A stretch of 64,000 nucleotides of DNA, taken from the NCBI RefSeq assembly GCF_018760735.1, contig NZ_JAHHZN010000005.1, positions 124,001-188,000 on the forward strand, given 5' to 3'. Position numbers and translations under genes: made by a program. The DNA comes from Hymenobacter piscis. GTDB taxonomy: Bacteria; Bacteroidota; Bacteroidia; Cytophagales; Hymenobacteraceae. Below, in pieces: positions 39,801 through 48,877 of this stretch. Positions within the stretch are counted from its first letter, which is position 1. Each line of letters begins with the position of its first letter. The notes under the pieces are model-generated. The model had not been told where the DNA came from. It saw nothing but the letters and a program-made list of their open reading frames with translations, and ran no database searches.

Positions 39801-41447
39801 AATTTTCCTCGCGGTATTAATCACGTTCACGGCGTTGAAGCGCGTGGTGCTCGAGCCGTGGCTCACGGCCGAGCTCTGGCTGGGCTGGCCCTTGCCGTCG
39901 TTGAAGAAGCCCGCGAACCGGTAGTCCGACGCGTCGCAGACGGCGGCGCAGGAACCCCAGAACTCCAGCGTGTTGGTCTGGTAGGCCACGTCCTCGAGCA
40001 TTTCCGTGATGCGGCCCTTCTCGATGGCGTAGAACACCTGGCCCCCGAACTGGGAGTTGTAGCGCTGCTGATCAATGGAGAACGAGCCGTTGCCGGCAAT
40101 GTAGATGCCCTTGTCCACGTTCTTCACCATCTCGTCCACGCTCAGCTTCTGGGTGCCGGGCTTGAGGCTCACGTTGGGCATGCGCTGGAACTGCACGTCC
40201 TGCCACGACTGCGAATAGCAGCAGCCGTCCGACTCCTGCTGGTTCACGATGTGGGCCTGGTCGCGGATTTTCTGGTAGTCTACCAGCTTGCCCTGGTCGA
40301 TGAGCATCCATTCCTTGGTCGGCACGCCTTCGTCGTCCCAGCCCACGGCGCCCAGGGAGCCGGGCTGGCGTTTGTCGGCCACGATATTCACCTGCTTGGA
40401 GCCGTAAGGCTGGTTTTTGGCCTTCCATTCCAGCGTCGCGAAGCTGGTGCCGGCGTAGTTGGCTTCGTAGCCCAGCACCCGGTCGAGCTCCAGCGGGTGG
40501 CCCACCGATTCGTGGATGGTCAGACCCAAATGGTGGGGGTCGAGCACGAGGTCGTACTTGCCGGCGGTTACCGATTTGGCGGTGAGCTTCTGCTTGGCCT
40601 GCTTGGCGGCGCGGGCCGCGTCCTCCAGCATGTCGTAGCTGTTGCGGTAGCCGATAACGTCGGAGCCCTGGGGCCCGGGTAGCTTGTCTTCGGCCTTGGG
40701 CGAGAGGTACTCGTAGCCCAGCCCCATGGGCGAGCTGAGCGCCTGGCGGCTGCGGAATTTACCCGAGCTGCGGTCCACCACCGTCACGCCGAAGGTGGGG
40801 AAGATGCGGTGAATATCCTGGTCGATGTAGGAGCCGTCGGTGCTGGCAAAGTACTTCTGCTCGTTCACCTGAAACAGCACCGAGTTCACGAACGAGGCCC
40901 CGTTGTCCATGGCCGCGGCGTTGGCGGCCAGCAGCAGGTCCACCTTCTCCTTAATAGGCACTTCGAAGGCGTTGCGCTGGATGGGCGCCTTCCACGACAC
41001 CTCGCCCTGGCCTTTCTGGGGCGCCAGCTTCACCTGCTCCTTCTGCACCTTGCTGTTGGCTTTGGCAATCTGCACGGCCAGCTGAGCAGCCTTGGCGATG
41101 CCCGCCTCGGTTACGGTATTGGTGGAGGCGAAGCCCCAGGTGCCGCCGGCCAGCACCCGTACCCCGGCCCCGAAGCTTTCCGAGCTCACGATGTTCTGCA
41201 CCTGCTTTTCGCGGGTGAACACGCCCTGGTTGAGGTAGCGCCCGATGCGCACGTCGGCGTAGGTGGCCCCGGCCGCTTTGGCCGCGTTGAGGGCCGCGTC
41301 GGCCAGGCGTTTTTTCACGGCCACATCCAGGCCGGGCTCCAGCAGGCGCAGCGGGTCTACCACGTCGCCGGCAAAGCCAGGAATAGCGGGCAGCCACAGG
41401 GCCCCGGCGGCCAGGCCCGTCAGGCCCACGAAGTCACGTCTTTTCAT
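39798..41447 (-). CDS. TldD-type metalloprotease, Tat-exported, copy 1
   Basis: A 549-residue TldD-family protein with the zinc motif HESVGH (about residues 312-317) and the DEGVPTKE, GTQKLSVDEM and SHGSSTTRFNAVN family segments. It begins MKRRDFVGLTGLAAGALWLP, a twin-arginine-type signal, so export as a folded protein is likely. The partner PmbA-type protein encoded downstream has no signal. The gene precedes the four-helix gene and PmbA copy 1 on the minus strand. Highly similar to 44313-45962. Confidence 0.92.
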   Translation of the reverse strand: MKRRDFVGLTGLAAGALWLPAIPGFAGDVVDPLRLLEPGLDVAVKKRLADAALNAAKAAGATYADVRIGRYLNQGVFTREKQVQNIVSSESFGAGVRVLAGGTWGFASTNTVTEAGIAKAAQLAVQIAKANSKVQKEQVKLAPQKGQGEVSWKAPIQRNAFEVPIKEKVDLLLAANAAAMDNGASFVNSVLFQVNEQKYFASTDGSYIDQDIHRIFPTFGVTVVDRSSGKFRSRQALSSPMGLGYEYLSPKAEDKLPGPQGSDVIGYRNSYDMLEDAARAAKQAKQKLTAKSVTAGKYDLVLDPHHLGLTIHESVGHPLELDRVLGYEANYAGTSFATLEWKAKNQPYGSKQVNIVADKRQPGSLGAVGWDDEGVPTKEWMLIDQGKLVDYQKIRDQAHIVNQQESDGCCYSQSWQDVQFQRMPNVSLKPGTQKLSVDEMVKNVDKGIYIAGNGSFSIDQQRYNSQFGGQVFYAIEKGRITEMLEDVAYQTNTLEFWGSCAAVCDASDYRFAGFFNDGKGQPSQSSAVSHGSSTTRFNAVNVINTARKI

Positions 41448-41449
41448 AA

Positions 41450-41515
41450 ATCACAGATGTTGCAGATGGAAGGGATGAAAAGGATTTGTTCTGATGGACG
41501 GAATGCGCACGGCGT
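41450..41515. repeat. CAGATG-word repeat
   Basis: CACAGATGTTGCAGATGGAA and GGGATGAAAAGG-type words in the gap before TldD copy 1. The complementary words CATCTGTGCCATCTGCGCCA appear at 42828-42850, after the intervening gene, so this pair frames that gene. Confidence 0.5.
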
Positions 41516-41531
41516 ACTTGCTTAGGCCGTG

Positions 41532-42719
41532 TCAGGGAGTGAGCAGGGTGCCGAAAGCGCCTTTTTGCTCGAAGGCTTTGATGGTGGCTTCTTCCAGCGG
41601 CGTGCGTTTTACCACCGAATTGTTCTGCCAGAAAGCCGGGTCGTAGGGTAGATTTTTGATGGCTTGCAGGTCAGCCCCATCTCCCTTTTTGGCAGAGTGA
41701 TAGGTGACGTTGGCGGGTGCCGTAGCCCGACCGCCGTACAAGACCGTGAAGGCGGATGCCCGCACGCTCATATCTGGTTTCAGGTGGCGCTTCAGGGTTT
41801 CCTGATGGTCTACTTTCAGATAATCCAGCACCGTAGCACCGTCTGCTGTCGGCCGGAATACCCACTCAAAAGCAGTGCTGTTATTCTGGAGCTTGAAAAG
41901 CGGATTATTGATTTTCGTGCTGAAAATACAAGTAACCAGCCGGTAGCGTAGCAGTTGATACGAGTTAGCATCAATCAGCAAGCTACCGTATTCCCGCTCC
42001 GGATTGGTCTTATCCTTGAACCCGATTTCCACCAGTTCCCGGTTCCCGTCCGAACTGATGCCCAGCAGCTGGAAAGTGCAACTGGCCGTGGGATCCAGGC
42101 TCAAGGTCTGTTTGGATTTTGTGGAATCACCACTCAGGCTCGTGACGGTTACTCCACGCGTGTAAAGTGAAAAATCCTTGAACTTCAGCAGCGCCTTCTT
42201 CTCCGCGTACCGGCCCTGATAAGGGGCGGTTTTTTCGATTCCGATGCCGCTCGCTTCAGTATGCCAGACCATTTCCTGAACTTCAACCGGGTCATTGTCG
42301 AGGCGGGTTATCTGCCGGTAAAATGCTTGGCCATAAGTCGGGCGGTTGGTGCGTTGCAAGTGGCGGTAGGCTTTGCGGATAAGCTCGGTCGTGTAAGCCC
42401 CCGGCACCACGTCGGGCAGGGCCACGGCCGCCGGTTGCAGGCGCACCACTACCGTCGTCTGGCCCGCCGTCAGGGCCACCGTATCGGCCCGGTGACTCAG
42501 CTCCGACACGATGAGCCGCGCCGGTAGCTTGCCAGCTAGCTCAAACTCGCCTTCCGCGTTGCTGGTCGTGCCCTGGCTGGTGCCGGGCACGCCCACGCTG
42601 GCATACGGTATCGGCTGACCAGTACCGGCGTCGAGCACTTTGCCACTGAGCTTCTGGGCGTGAGCACTCACGCTGACAGCAAAGCCAAGGGACAGCAAAA
42701 GGAAGTGCCTGCTCTTCAT
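41532..42719 (-). CDS. Secreted CarboxypepD_reg-like domain protein
   Basis: A 395-residue exported protein: signal peptide (MKSRHFLLLSLGFAVSVSAHA), a carboxypeptidase-regulatory-like beta-sandwich (about 24-100, LSGKVLDAGTGQPIPYASV and SNAEGEFEL), then a longer C-terminal domain (LIRKAYRHLQRTNRPTYGQ onward, DYLKVDHQETLKRHLKPD). The same two-part layout forms the C-terminal half of the fusion at 46218. It sits between the two TldD/PmbA pairs. Role unknown; probably an outer-membrane or periplasmic protein. ATG 42717-42719 gives the signal peptide; the frame extends to 42848 in repeat DNA. Confidence 0.82.
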   Translation of the reverse strand: MKSRHFLLLSLGFAVSVSAHAQKLSGKVLDAGTGQPIPYASVGVPGTSQGTTSNAEGEFELAGKLPARLIVSELSHRADTVALTAGQTTVVVRLQPAAVALPDVVPGAYTTELIRKAYRHLQRTNRPTYGQAFYRQITRLDNDPVEVQEMVWHTEASGIGIEKTAPYQGRYAEKKALLKFKDFSLYTRGVTVTSLSGDSTKSKQTLSLDPTASCTFQLLGISSDGNRELVEIGFKDKTNPEREYGSLLIDANSYQLLRYRLVTCIFSTKINNPLFKLQNNSTAFEWVFRPTADGATVLDYLKVDHQETLKRHLKPDMSVRASAFTVLYGGRATAPANVTYHSAKKGDGADLQAIKNLPYDPAFWQNNSVVKRTPLEEATIKAFEQKGAFGTLLTP

Positions 42720-42721
42720 AC

Positions 42722-42850
42722 AGTACAGCTGGTACAGATGTAATGACTTAGTCTCGATCAGAGCTGGGGCAGATGAAATGGATTCATTCGGGGAAGCGGG
42801 TAAGCAACCAGCCGAACGAATCCTTTTCATCTGTGCCATCTGCGCCATCT
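42722..42850. repeat. CAGATG-word repeat, second block
   Basis: Words GGTACAGATGTAATG near 42730 and the opposite-strand TTCATCTGTGCCATCTGCGC near 42825-42850, forming a weak inverted pair in the gap between the CarboxypepD_reg gene and PmbA copy 2. Confidence 0.5.
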
Positions 42851-42856
42851 GTGATG

Positions 42857-44191
42857 CTAGACGGCGTCCGAGAGGCTGGTGAAGGTGAAGTCGCGGATTT
42901 TGAGCGGGGGCACCAGGTTGCCGCCCACGCGCACCGGCTTGCCGATGGCTTCCAGGTTGTTGAGCATGATAATCGGCGACTCGTTGAAGCGGAAGTTCTT
43001 CACCGGGAACTTGATTTTGCCGTTCTCGATGTAGAAGGTTCCGTCGCGGGTGAGGCCGGTGTAGAGCAGCGTCTGCGGATCAACGGGGCGGATGTACCAG
43101 AGGCGGGTAACGAGGATGCCTTTGGCAGTGCTCTTGATCAGGTCCTGCACGCTCTGGGTGCCGCCTTCCATAATCCAGCCACCGGGGCGCGGAATGTCGG
43201 GGATGCCGGCTTTCTGGGCCCAGTAGCGGGAGGTGTACAGGTTTTTCACCACGCCCTTCTCAATCCAGGTCATCTTCTGCTGGGGCCGGCCGTCGCCTGA
43301 GAACGTAAGGTCGGGCACTTCGGCGTGGGTGGGGTCGGAGTAGATGGTCACGCGCTCATCGAAGAGCTTTTCGCCCTTGCGGTTGCCGCCCCCCTTTTTG
43401 CTGAGGAAGGAGCGGCCCTCGTCGGCGTTGCGGGCGTCGAGGGCGCTCATCAGGGCCTGCAGCAGCGAGGCGTCGGTGTTGGCCACCAGGGCGGCGGGCT
43501 CCAGGATGACGGTGTACTTGCCGGGCTCCAGGGCCTTGGCGTTGCGCGAGCCGGCGGCTTTGTCGGCGGCAATGCGGGTCAGGGTTTTCGCGTCGAACTT
43601 GCTGGCGTCGTTGTAATCGGCCGTGGCGTAGCCCGAGCCGGTGCCGTCGGGGGTGCGCACCGTGATGCTGAACTCCAGGCCCGAGAGCTGCTGGTAGGCC
43701 TCCAGGCCCTTGCTGTTGCGCTTGGCCACGAAGCCGGCCGAGTCGTTGAGGAAGGCGGCCGAGCTCACCTTCTTCTCCTCGCAGATGGCCATGCTGCTGC
43801 CCACCTGGGCGGCGCGGTAATCGGGCGTGATGTCGGCGGTGGCTTTGGCAAAGCTCTGGGGCGAGGCCAGGTACTGCTGGGGCCCGAGCAGGGGCATGTA
43901 CTCGGGGCTTTCGGGGGCGAGGCGGGCAATTTCCTCGGCCCGCGTCACGCAGGAGCGCAGGGTGGCGTCGTCGAACTGGTTGCAGGTGGCTACGCCGGAG
44001 CGTTTGCCGAACCGGGCTTCCACCACGAGGCTCACGTTATCGATGCCGCCGCTGGTGCTGATGGCGTTGCGGGCCGAGCGCACGTTGCCGCCCGACTGCC
44101 CGTTGAGCGTGGCTTCACACTCGTCGGCGGTGCTGAAGCCAATTACCTTTTTAAGGATTGCCTGGGCTTCGGTCTGGGAAAGAATGGCCAT
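42857..44191 (-). CDS. TldE/PmbA-type metalloprotease subunit, copy 2
   Basis: A 444-residue paralogue of the protein at 37807-39132, with the same blocks (NVRSARNAISTSG, VEARFGKRSGVA, GYATADY, GRSFLSKKGGGN) and the same absence of HExxxH and of a signal peptide. It differs mainly around residues 110-160 and near the C-terminal third. It follows TldD copy 2 with only a 121-base repeat hairpin between, which is the simplest form of the gap. Confidence 0.88.
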   Translation of the reverse strand: MAILSQTEAQAILKKVIGFSTADECEATLNGQSGGNVRSARNAISTSGGIDNVSLVVEARFGKRSGVATCNQFDDATLRSCVTRAEEIARLAPESPEYMPLLGPQQYLASPQSFAKATADITPDYRAAQVGSSMAICEEKKVSSAAFLNDSAGFVAKRNSKGLEAYQQLSGLEFSITVRTPDGTGSGYATADYNDASKFDAKTLTRIAADKAAGSRNAKALEPGKYTVILEPAALVANTDASLLQALMSALDARNADEGRSFLSKKGGGNRKGEKLFDERVTIYSDPTHAEVPDLTFSGDGRPQQKMTWIEKGVVKNLYTSRYWAQKAGIPDIPRPGGWIMEGGTQSVQDLIKSTAKGILVTRLWYIRPVDPQTLLYTGLTRDGTFYIENGKIKFPVKNFRFNESPIIMLNNLEAIGKPVRVGGNLVPPLKIRDFTFTSLSDAV

Positions 44192-44199
44192 GTAATCTA

Positions 44200-44315
44200 A
44201 TGTGTGTAATGTGGAAAATGTGCGGAATGTGGGTTGAATGTGGGAAATGTGACTGTTGCCTGATGAAGGACATTTTCACATTCAACCCACATTGCTCCAC
44301 ATTCAAGACACATTA
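44200..44315. repeat. AATGTG-word inverted repeat between TldD and PmbA copy 2
   Basis: Left arm about 44199-44250 (TAATGTGTGTAATGTGGAAA), right arm about 44269-44315 (CCACATTCAAGACACATTAA). The word TTGAATGTGGG occurs on both arms. It fills the gap between the two genes; the TldD stop codon lies in the right arm. Confidence 0.85.
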
Positions 44316-45962
44316 AATCTTCCTTGCGGTATTAATCACGTTCACGGCGTTGAAGCGCGTGGTGCTCGAGCCGTGGCTCACGGCCGACACCTGGCTGGGC
44401 TGGCCCTTGCCGTCGAAGAAGGAGCCGAACAGGCGGTAGTCCGACGCGTCGCAGATGGCGGCGCAGGAACCCCAGAACTCCAGCGTGTTGGTCTGGTAGG
44501 CCACGTCCTCGAGCATTTCCGTGATGCGGCCCTTCTCAATGGCGTAGAACACCTGACCCCCGAACTGGGAGTTGTAGCGCTGCTGATCAATGGAGAACGA
44601 GCCGCGGCCGGCAATGTAGATGCCCTTGTCCACGCCCTTGATCATCTCATCCACGCTCAGCTTCTGGGTGCCGGGCTTGAGGCTGATGTTGGGCATGCGC
44701 TGAAACTGCACCGTGCTCCAGGAATCGGCGTAGCAGCAGCCGTCCGACTCCTGCTGGTTCACGATGTGGGCCTGGTCGCGGATTTTCTGGTAGTCCACCA
44801 GCTTGCCGTCCTGAATGATGTTCCACTCCTTGGTCGGCACGCCTTCGTCGTCGTAGCCCACCGCGCCCAACGAGTTGGGCTGGCGCTTGTCGGCCACAAT
44901 ATTGACCAGCTTGGAGCCGTAGGGCTGGCCCTTGGCGCGCCACTCCAGCGTGGCGAAGCTGGTGCCGGCGTAGTTGGCCTCGTAGCCCAGCACCCGGTCG
45001 AGCTCAGTAGGGTGGCCCACCGATTCGTGGATGGTCAGGCCCAGGTGGTTGGGGTCGAGCACGAGGTCATACTTGCCGGCCGTCACGGATTTGGCGGTGA
45101 GCTTCTGCTTGGCCTGCTTGGCGGCCAGGGCGGCATCGGCCAGCATGTCGAAGCTGTTGCGGTAGCCCACCAGGCCGGTGCCGGCGGGGCCGGCAATCTT
45201 ATCTTCGGCCTTGGGCTGGAGGTACTCGTAGCCCATGCCCATGGGGGCGCTCAGCGCGTCGCGGGAGCGGAATTTGCCCGAAGTCCGGTCGATGGCCGTG
45301 ACCGTGAAATTGGGCCAGATGCGGTGCACGTCCTGGTCGATGTAGGAGCCGTCGGTGCTGGCAAAGTACTTCTGCTCATTCACCTGAAACAGGGCCGAGT
45401 TCACGAACGAAGCCCCGTTGTCGAGGGCGGCGGCGTTGGCGGCCAGCAGCAGGTCCACCTTGTCCTTCACCGGCACCTCGAAGGCATTCACCTGAATCGG
45501 GGTTTTCCACGCTACCTCGCCCTGGCCTTTCTGGGGGGCGAGCTTCACGGGTTCCTTCTGCACCTTGCTGTTGGCCTTGGCAATCTGCACGGCCAGCTGA
45601 GCGGCTTTGGCCATCCCGGCCTCGGTCACGGTGTTGGTGGAGGCGAAGCCCCAGGTGCCGCCGGCCAGCACCCGCACCCCGGCCCCGAAACTCTCGCCGC
45701 TGGCAATGTTCTGGACCTGTTTTTCGCGGGTGAACACGCTCTGGTTAAGGTAGCGCCCGATGCGCACGTCGGCGTAGGTGGCGCCGGCCGCTTTGGCCGC
45801 GTTGAGGGCCGCGTCGGCCAGGCGTTTTTTTACGGCTACATCCAGGCCGGGCTCCAGCAGGCGGGCGGGGTCTACGAGGGTACCGCCGAAGCCGGGGAAG
45901 GAGGGCAGCCACAGGGCGCCCGTCGCCAGCCCGGTCAGGCCCACAAAGTCGCGTCGTTTCAA
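44313..45962 (-). CDS. TldD-type metalloprotease, Tat-exported, copy 2
   Basis: Paralogue of 39798-41447 with the zinc motif HESVGH and all TldD blocks. By alignment with copy 1 the protein should start at KRRDFVGLTGLA; here the aligned codon is TTG (45960-45962), giving 549 residues. An ATG 60 bases upstream (46022) would add 20 residues ahead of the twin-arginine signal and is less likely. It is the first gene of the duplicated minus-strand series and is divergent from the gene at 46218. Confidence 0.9.
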   Translation of the reverse strand: MKRRDFVGLTGLATGALWLPSFPGFGGTLVDPARLLEPGLDVAVKKRLADAALNAAKAAGATYADVRIGRYLNQSVFTREKQVQNIASGESFGAGVRVLAGGTWGFASTNTVTEAGMAKAAQLAVQIAKANSKVQKEPVKLAPQKGQGEVAWKTPIQVNAFEVPVKDKVDLLLAANAAALDNGASFVNSALFQVNEQKYFASTDGSYIDQDVHRIWPNFTVTAIDRTSGKFRSRDALSAPMGMGYEYLQPKAEDKIAGPAGTGLVGYRNSFDMLADAALAAKQAKQKLTAKSVTAGKYDLVLDPNHLGLTIHESVGHPTELDRVLGYEANYAGTSFATLEWRAKGQPYGSKLVNIVADKRQPNSLGAVGYDDEGVPTKEWNIIQDGKLVDYQKIRDQAHIVNQQESDGCCYADSWSTVQFQRMPNISLKPGTQKLSVDEMIKGVDKGIYIAGRGSFSIDQQRYNSQFGGQVFYAIEKGRITEMLEDVAYQTNTLEFWGSCAAICDASDYRLFGSFFDGKGQPSQVSAVSHGSSTTRFNAVNVINTARKI

Positions 45963-46217
45963 AATCAGTACGGGTTTGGGTGAGTGGAGAAAGGAATTCG
46001 GCAAGAAGGTAAGGCCCTTCACGCGCCAATTGCAACCCAGGGACGAAAATGCCGTAGCGGGGCTGCATTATTTCTGAAAATCCCGCCCACCCCCGGCATT
46101 TTGTCAAGGATTTCGCCAAAAGCCCGTTGCTTTACGCAATCGGCCGGCGCGGCTGGCGTTGGGTAACCACGTTGCCGCGGCCTGGTAGGCTTCTTATTCG
46201 ATACATATTCTGTGACT

Positions 46218-48788
46218 ATGAAAAAGCTATTCCCGGGCCCGCTGGCCGGGCTGTTGTGGCTACTCTTGTTGCTGGGCGGTCCGCTGGCCCCGGCGCAAAC
46301 CCCGGTTCCGCCCTCCGCTATAGCCCCGCCCGCACTGCCCGTGCGCTGCCTGCCCGAAGCGCCTGGGCCCGGCCGGTACGCGGCCCTGCGCCGGGCCATC
46401 GGCGCGGCGCGGGTGGTGGCCCTGGGCGAGCAGACGCACGTCGATGGCACGACCATCGACGTGAAAGTGGACCTGATTCGTTACCTGCACGATTCGCTGG
46501 GCTTCACGGTGCTGGCCTTCGAGGCCGACATGTACGGCACCGACCGCGCCGGCCGCGACATAGAAGCCGGCCAGCCGGCCCTGCCCGCCCTCCAGGCCTG
46601 CCTCTACAACAGGCGTATCTGGTCGGGCACGGCCGAGTTCCAGCCCCTGGCTACCTACCTCGATGCCCACCGCGCGCTGCGCGTCACCGGCTTCGACTGC
46701 AACCTGCAAAGCGAGCTGACCGAGGACCGCGCCCTGCCCGAGCTGCGCGAGTTCGTGCGCCAGGACCGCCGCACCCGCTGGCGCGAACCGGATTTCTATC
46801 CGGCCGCCGAAATGCTGGGCGAGCTGCTCAACGGGGGCGACTTCCGGCAGCTACGCACCCACCCCGCCGATTCGGTGAAGCTGGCCCGCTGGTTCCAGCG
46901 CGTGGGCCAGTCGCTGACGGCCATAGCGGCCCGCCAGCCCGCGCTGGCTTCCCGGGCCGCGTTCTGGCAGCAATGGCTGGCCAGCACCCGCGCCCTGATG
47001 GAGGTGAACAAAGAAGCCTTCCGCGGTAAAAAGCCCCGGCCAGACTTCCGGGATAAGCTGATGGCCGACAACCTGCTGGCCCTGACCCGGCAGTTCAGTG
47101 ACCAGAAAATCATCGTCTGGGCCGCTTCCTCGCACATTGCCAACGACCACACGTTTCTGCCAGAGGCCACGCCGCTGTCGGAAGACTACGCCCGCCGCAT
47201 GCAGGCCCAGCACCCGCCCGCCCCGGGCAGCGAGGAGGATACGGTGCGCCTGGTGCGCGACGACCTGGCCGGGTTCGTGTCGATGGGGTTCTGGGTGAAG
47301 CAGGCGCTGGGTCCGCAGTACTACGCCATCGGCTTCACGGCCTACGCGGGCACCTACGGCAGCGCCGACCGGCCCGCTGAGCTGATGCGGGTGCTTGCGC
47401 CGCCGCCGGCCAGTCTGGAGCAGGCCTTCGAGAACCAGGGCTGCCGGCTGGGGTTCGTGGATTTGCGCGCCGGCCCCGATGCCGAGTACTACGCCGCGCC
47501 CCTGGGCTACCTGCCCCTGCTGGGCCGCTGGCAGCACCTGTTCGATGGGATGCTGTTCACCCGCGACATGCGCCCGGTGACGCCGTACGAGCCGGCCGCC
47601 ACCTCGGCGCCGCCCCTGGCCAACGGCCGGCAGCTGCCCGGCACCGTGCACGACGCCCAGACCGGCGCGCCCGTGTCGTTTGCCAGCCTTGGGTTGCGGG
47701 GCACCACGTTGGGCACCGTCAGCAACCTGAACGGGGCGTTTACGCTGTTTGTGCCCGCGGCCCACGCCCGCGACACGCTCCAGGTTTCGTGCATCGGCTA
47801 CGCCTCGGTGCGGGTGCCGCTGGCCCGGCTGGCGGCCGGCGAGCTGTTGCGCGTGCGCCTCGTGCCCCAGGCGCATCTGCTGGGCGAGGTGGTAGTGAAG
47901 GCCCCGCTCAGCGCCGTCTCCATTCTGGCCAAAGCCCGGGAACACCTGTCCGAAAACTACCCCCAGCAGCCCCACAGCGCCCGGTTCTTTTACCGCTATC
48001 AGCGCCACCGGGCCGATTCGCTGCTGCTGCGCGAAGAAGCCGCCGTGGATTTCTACGACCGGGAAGGATACCGGCGCGGCAGCTGGGAACGAACCCAGGA
48101 CGGCAAGCTGACCCAGGTGCGGCAGCTGCGCCGCTACGCGGTACCCGAGCTGGCCACCTGGCCCTTCTCCTTTATGGAAGCCATCTGGGGCCACGACCCC
48201 ATCCTGACCACGCGCAACCTGCTGAGCGAAGGGCCGGCAAGCCGCTATGCGCTTACGCTGCTCGGCGAAACCCAGTACAACGGCCGCCCAGTGTACGAAA
48301 TTGCCTTCCGCTGCGACAAGCCCAACGCCTACACCACGCCCTACGCCTACCCCTCGCCGGCCCTGGTCGAGGGCAAAATCCACATCGACGCCGATAACTT
48401 TGCGGTGGTGAAATACGAGGCGCGCATGACCCGCGACACCCTGCTCATGAGCAAGGATAAAGTACTCCGCCGCCTGCGCCTGCCCGGCCCCGCCCGGCAC
48501 GTCGACCGGGCCCACGACGTGTACCAGTACGAGGAAGTGAACGGCCGCTACTACCTCAAATACGCTCAGTTGGAATATCAAATCGATTACGTGCTGCGGG
48601 CCACCGGCGAAACGCGGCGCGACACCGAAAACCAGGAGCTGCTCATAACCGGGCTGGAGCTGGAGAAGCCCGCGGTGCTGCAAAGATCCACGCAGGATGT
48701 GCTCACCACGGTGCCCTACCGAGAAGGTTTCTGGCAGAGCTACCAGGTGATGTTGCCGGAAACAGCGGCTCCGGGAGCAGTGAAATAG
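46218..48788 (+). CDS. Erythromycin esterase-like / CarboxypepD_reg fusion protein
   Basis: A secreted protein of 856 residues. After a signal peptide (MKKLFPGPLAGLLWLLLLLG) comes an erythromycin-esterase-like domain (about 30-455) with ALGEQTHVDG, FEADMYGTDRAG, WAASSHIAND and the family segment GPQYYAIGFTAYAGTYG. A carboxypeptidase-regulatory-like domain starts near 475 (GTVHDAQTGAPVSFASLG), followed by the same C-terminal domain type as in the protein at 41532. Ere enzymes hydrolyse macrolide lactones, but many relatives are of unknown substrate and resistance should not be assumed. A GTG at 46212 two codons upstream is an alternative start. Confidence 0.83.
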   Translation: MKKLFPGPLAGLLWLLLLLGGPLAPAQTPVPPSAIAPPALPVRCLPEAPGPGRYAALRRAIGAARVVALGEQTHVDGTTIDVKVDLIRYLHDSLGFTVLAFEADMYGTDRAGRDIEAGQPALPALQACLYNRRIWSGTAEFQPLATYLDAHRALRVTGFDCNLQSELTEDRALPELREFVRQDRRTRWREPDFYPAAEMLGELLNGGDFRQLRTHPADSVKLARWFQRVGQSLTAIAARQPALASRAAFWQQWLASTRALMEVNKEAFRGKKPRPDFRDKLMADNLLALTRQFSDQKIIVWAASSHIANDHTFLPEATPLSEDYARRMQAQHPPAPGSEEDTVRLVRDDLAGFVSMGFWVKQALGPQYYAIGFTAYAGTYGSADRPAELMRVLAPPPASLEQAFENQGCRLGFVDLRAGPDAEYYAAPLGYLPLLGRWQHLFDGMLFTRDMRPVTPYEPAATSAPPLANGRQLPGTVHDAQTGAPVSFASLGLRGTTLGTVSNLNGAFTLFVPAAHARDTLQVSCIGYASVRVPLARLAAGELLRVRLVPQAHLLGEVVVKAPLSAVSILAKAREHLSENYPQQPHSARFFYRYQRHRADSLLLREEAAVDFYDREGYRRGSWERTQDGKLTQVRQLRRYAVPELATWPFSFMEAIWGHDPILTTRNLLSEGPASRYALTLLGETQYNGRPVYEIAFRCDKPNAYTTPYAYPSPALVEGKIHIDADNFAVVKYEARMTRDTLLMSKDKVLRRLRLPGPARHVDRAHDVYQYEEVNGRYYLKYAQLEYQIDYVLRATGETRRDTENQELLITGLELEKPAVLQRSTQDVLTTVPYREGFWQSYQVMLPETAAPGAVK

Positions 48789-48790
48789 GG

Positions 48791-48877
48791 GTAGCGCGAA
48801 GCCTTTGCTTCGCGTATCGCAGCACGAAAATACTGATGAGTCGTCCCCCGATACACGAAGCAAAAGCTTCGCGCTAC
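48791..48877. repeat. Hairpin with GCGAAGC arms
   Basis: 29-base arms (48791-48819 and 48849-48877) complementary with two mismatches, core GTAGCGCGAAGC. It separates the convergent Ere-fusion and mcrC genes and overlaps the mcrC 3' end. Confidence 0.85.

Noticed and set aside
44256..45983. A 575-codon plus-strand open frame
   Set aside because: Mirror of the TldD copy-2 gene; an equivalent shadow (39723-40682) appears opposite copy 1, as expected from coding on the other strand.
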